A stretch of DNA of 64,000 nucleotides, from the NCBI GenBank assembly GCA_001724265.1, contig MEDY01000157.1, positions 42,589 through 106,588 of the forward strand, in the 5' to 3' direction. Origin of the DNA: Rhizaria sp. SCN 62-66. Lineage: Eukaryota; Rhizaria, unplaced. The translations under genes and the position numbers were made by a program. The notes below the pieces were generated by a model that made no database searches, was not told the origin of the DNA, and was given only the letters and a program-made list of their open reading frames with translations. Shown one piece after another: positions 63,401 to 64,000 of this stretch. Position 1 is the stretch's first letter. Each line of letters starts with the position of its first letter.

Positions 63401-63605
63401 TGCCGTTGGGAAGGCCACGTAGAAGAAAAGAATGAGGGCGACTGCGTGCCCGGAAGAGTGTGAACATACTGTTCTCGTTGTGGAATGTACGTGAGAAAGG
63501 CGTTCCTGATGTTGGTGCTTCGCGGCTGTGGAGAGCACGACGATGCATAAAGTCGCAGGAACGCCACTGTCCTGTGCTCTGCTACGCGGTACCGTGCTGG
63601 TGCAT
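48426..63605 (-). CDS. Giant Kelch / EGF / REJ / GPS multi-pass receptor with three in-frame TAG codons
   Basis: I join eight exons: 63605-63593 (tentative 13-nt start), 63468-62102, 61995-58786, 58630-58332, 58188-56589, 56444-54547, 54422-54160 and 53965-48426. The sum, 14,190 nt, is divisible by three: about 4,729 residues ending TGA. A signal-like helix (VALILFFYVAFPTALHA) is followed by three two-cysteine beta repeats (~30-450). More than ten Kelch motifs follow (LYLFGG/YGG then DLW), with an EGF-like domain at ~1930-1985 (NPCVNGGTCS, GFYGEHCE). A REJ-like stretch (~2885-3950) leads to a GPS autoproteolysis motif CQCTHLTLF (~3998), about five membrane helices and a ~330-residue Pro/Ser tail. 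The motif HLWLSVVLRYDTNAFSSVGR before TM2 resembles polycystin-1. No PLAT domain is visible. Codons 158, 460 and 1507 are TAG. Function is probably adhesion or cell-surface sensing. Confidence 0.82.
58855..58857 (-). other. In-frame TAG inside a Kelch repeat
   Basis: Codon 1507, in SPDG-[TAG]-YMYLYADS. The paralogous repeat in a later exon reads SHDGRYLYLFGG, so TAG stands where Arg sits there. The frame continues 23 codons to a GTACTC donor and on into the next Kelch half. Confidence 0.9.
62102..62104 (-). other. In-frame TAG as the last codon before an intron
   Basis: Codon 460. TAG is immediately followed by the donor GTACGT; the next exon begins ACT TTG AAA in phase 0 after TATCAG. With Gln, the junction reads TLNQTLKMG. 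Confidence 0.75.
63008..63010 (-). other. In-frame TAG between the first two ectodomain repeats
   Basis: Codon 158, in NIFGAP-[TAG]-LTAPRGP. The frame downstream is open and continues with YYQNQW and the second two-cysteine repeat. Confidence 0.85.
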
Positions 63606-64000
63606 AGCAAGCAGGATGATCAGGCCTCTATAAGCACGCAGTCAGAGGTCGAAAGAAGTTAAGCTGTTGCTTGTGCGCTGCCGTCTGAGGTTGCGCGTTA
63701 TCGCAAGGTGGGTGTGGCGAGACGGACTGATTGAGGAGCGATGCTCGGGTATAATAAGAGTGTAGTCACGTGTGCTTAATTCTTATTCAAGCAACTGTGG
63801 AGCGACACGAATCATAAGGGGAGTCGCGAGCGTCGCGGCGCACGCACAAAAGAAGGAGAAGGGTTAAAAATGTGGTCGGTTTTACAGAGTATATACGGGT
63901 GTCTGTTACCGTCGACATTCTGCATAAAATTCCAGTCGACAGCTTTTGCCGGTCGCGATTTAAAGGTGGCGTTTCTTGTGTATACACACTTCGTTTTCCT
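63606..64000. other. Upstream region of the giant receptor gene
   Basis: This presumably holds the receptor promoter and 5' UTR. I see no further exon with an obvious ATG and donor, no RNA gene and no repeat. Confidence 0.35.

Noticed and set aside
13790-63605. The TAG-containing genes as pseudogenes or programmed-readthrough cases
   Set aside because: Only TAG occurs, never TAA, TGA or frameshifts, in five separate genes with intact domains. No gene ends in TAG, and the downstream contexts vary and do not match the UAG-CARYYA signal.
63008-63610. Receptor start at 63610
   Set aside because: That codon is TTG, and no ATG precedes the signal-like helix in frame. A 13-nt exon from the ATG at 63605 spliced with GTACCG to the acceptor ending at 63469 restores an ATG start, though this remains tentative.

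Overview
This window is nuclear DNA from a single-celled eukaryote with a mitochondrion, a spliceosome and probably peroxisomes and a microtubule or flagellar skeleton. GC-rich exons are separated by visibly AT-rich spacers and by short introns of about 106-233 bp. Proteins are swollen with Ala, Ser, Asn, Gln and Gly low-complexity inserts. I cannot name the lineage. I build 13 genes. On the left: GATB (-, cut by the window edge), a PEX13-like gene (+), a 3,084-residue CH/Sfi1-like giant (+), and a double-cytochrome-b5 / b5-reductase fusion (+). In the middle: a YME1-type AAA protease (-, with an apparent internal deletion), mitochondrial uL3 (+), a small CxxC protein (-), NDUFA6-like (+), a TFxP-repeat protein (+) and SmD1 (-). 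On the right, all on the minus strand: a non-canonical poly(A) polymerase/TUTase, a 3,992-residue acidic Ala/Glu-rich membrane protein, and a ~4,729-residue Kelch/EGF/REJ/GPS/multi-TM receptor.

The most exciting signal is in the genetic code. Seven in-frame TAG codons lie inside five otherwise continuous genes: two in the b5-reductase, one each in the TFxP and polymerase genes, and three in the giant receptor. Some fall in conserved domains: the first b5 domain, a Kelch repeat, and just before the polymerase catalytic core. None of the 12 gene ends inside the window uses TAG (8 TAA, 4 TGA). No interior TAA or TGA is needed anywhere, and every spliced model I could total is a multiple of three. 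I infer that UAG is a sense codon in this nucleus, most likely glutamine, while UAA and UGA remain stops. A conventional annotation would cut these genes into fragments or call them pseudogenes.

A second genome-wide peculiarity is the intron donor: 16 of 19 inferred introns begin GTAC and 11 begin GTACGT, while only one has the textbook GTAAGT.

Four of the 13 genes serve the mitochondrion (GATB, YME1, uL3m, NDUFA6). Two divergent promoters beside them share a TGACYGTGGGC element. The receptor joins a Kelch-rich ectodomain to a polycystin-1-like REJ/GPS/TM module, an architecture I do not recognise. Residue positions were counted by hand and are approximate; no database search was possible.
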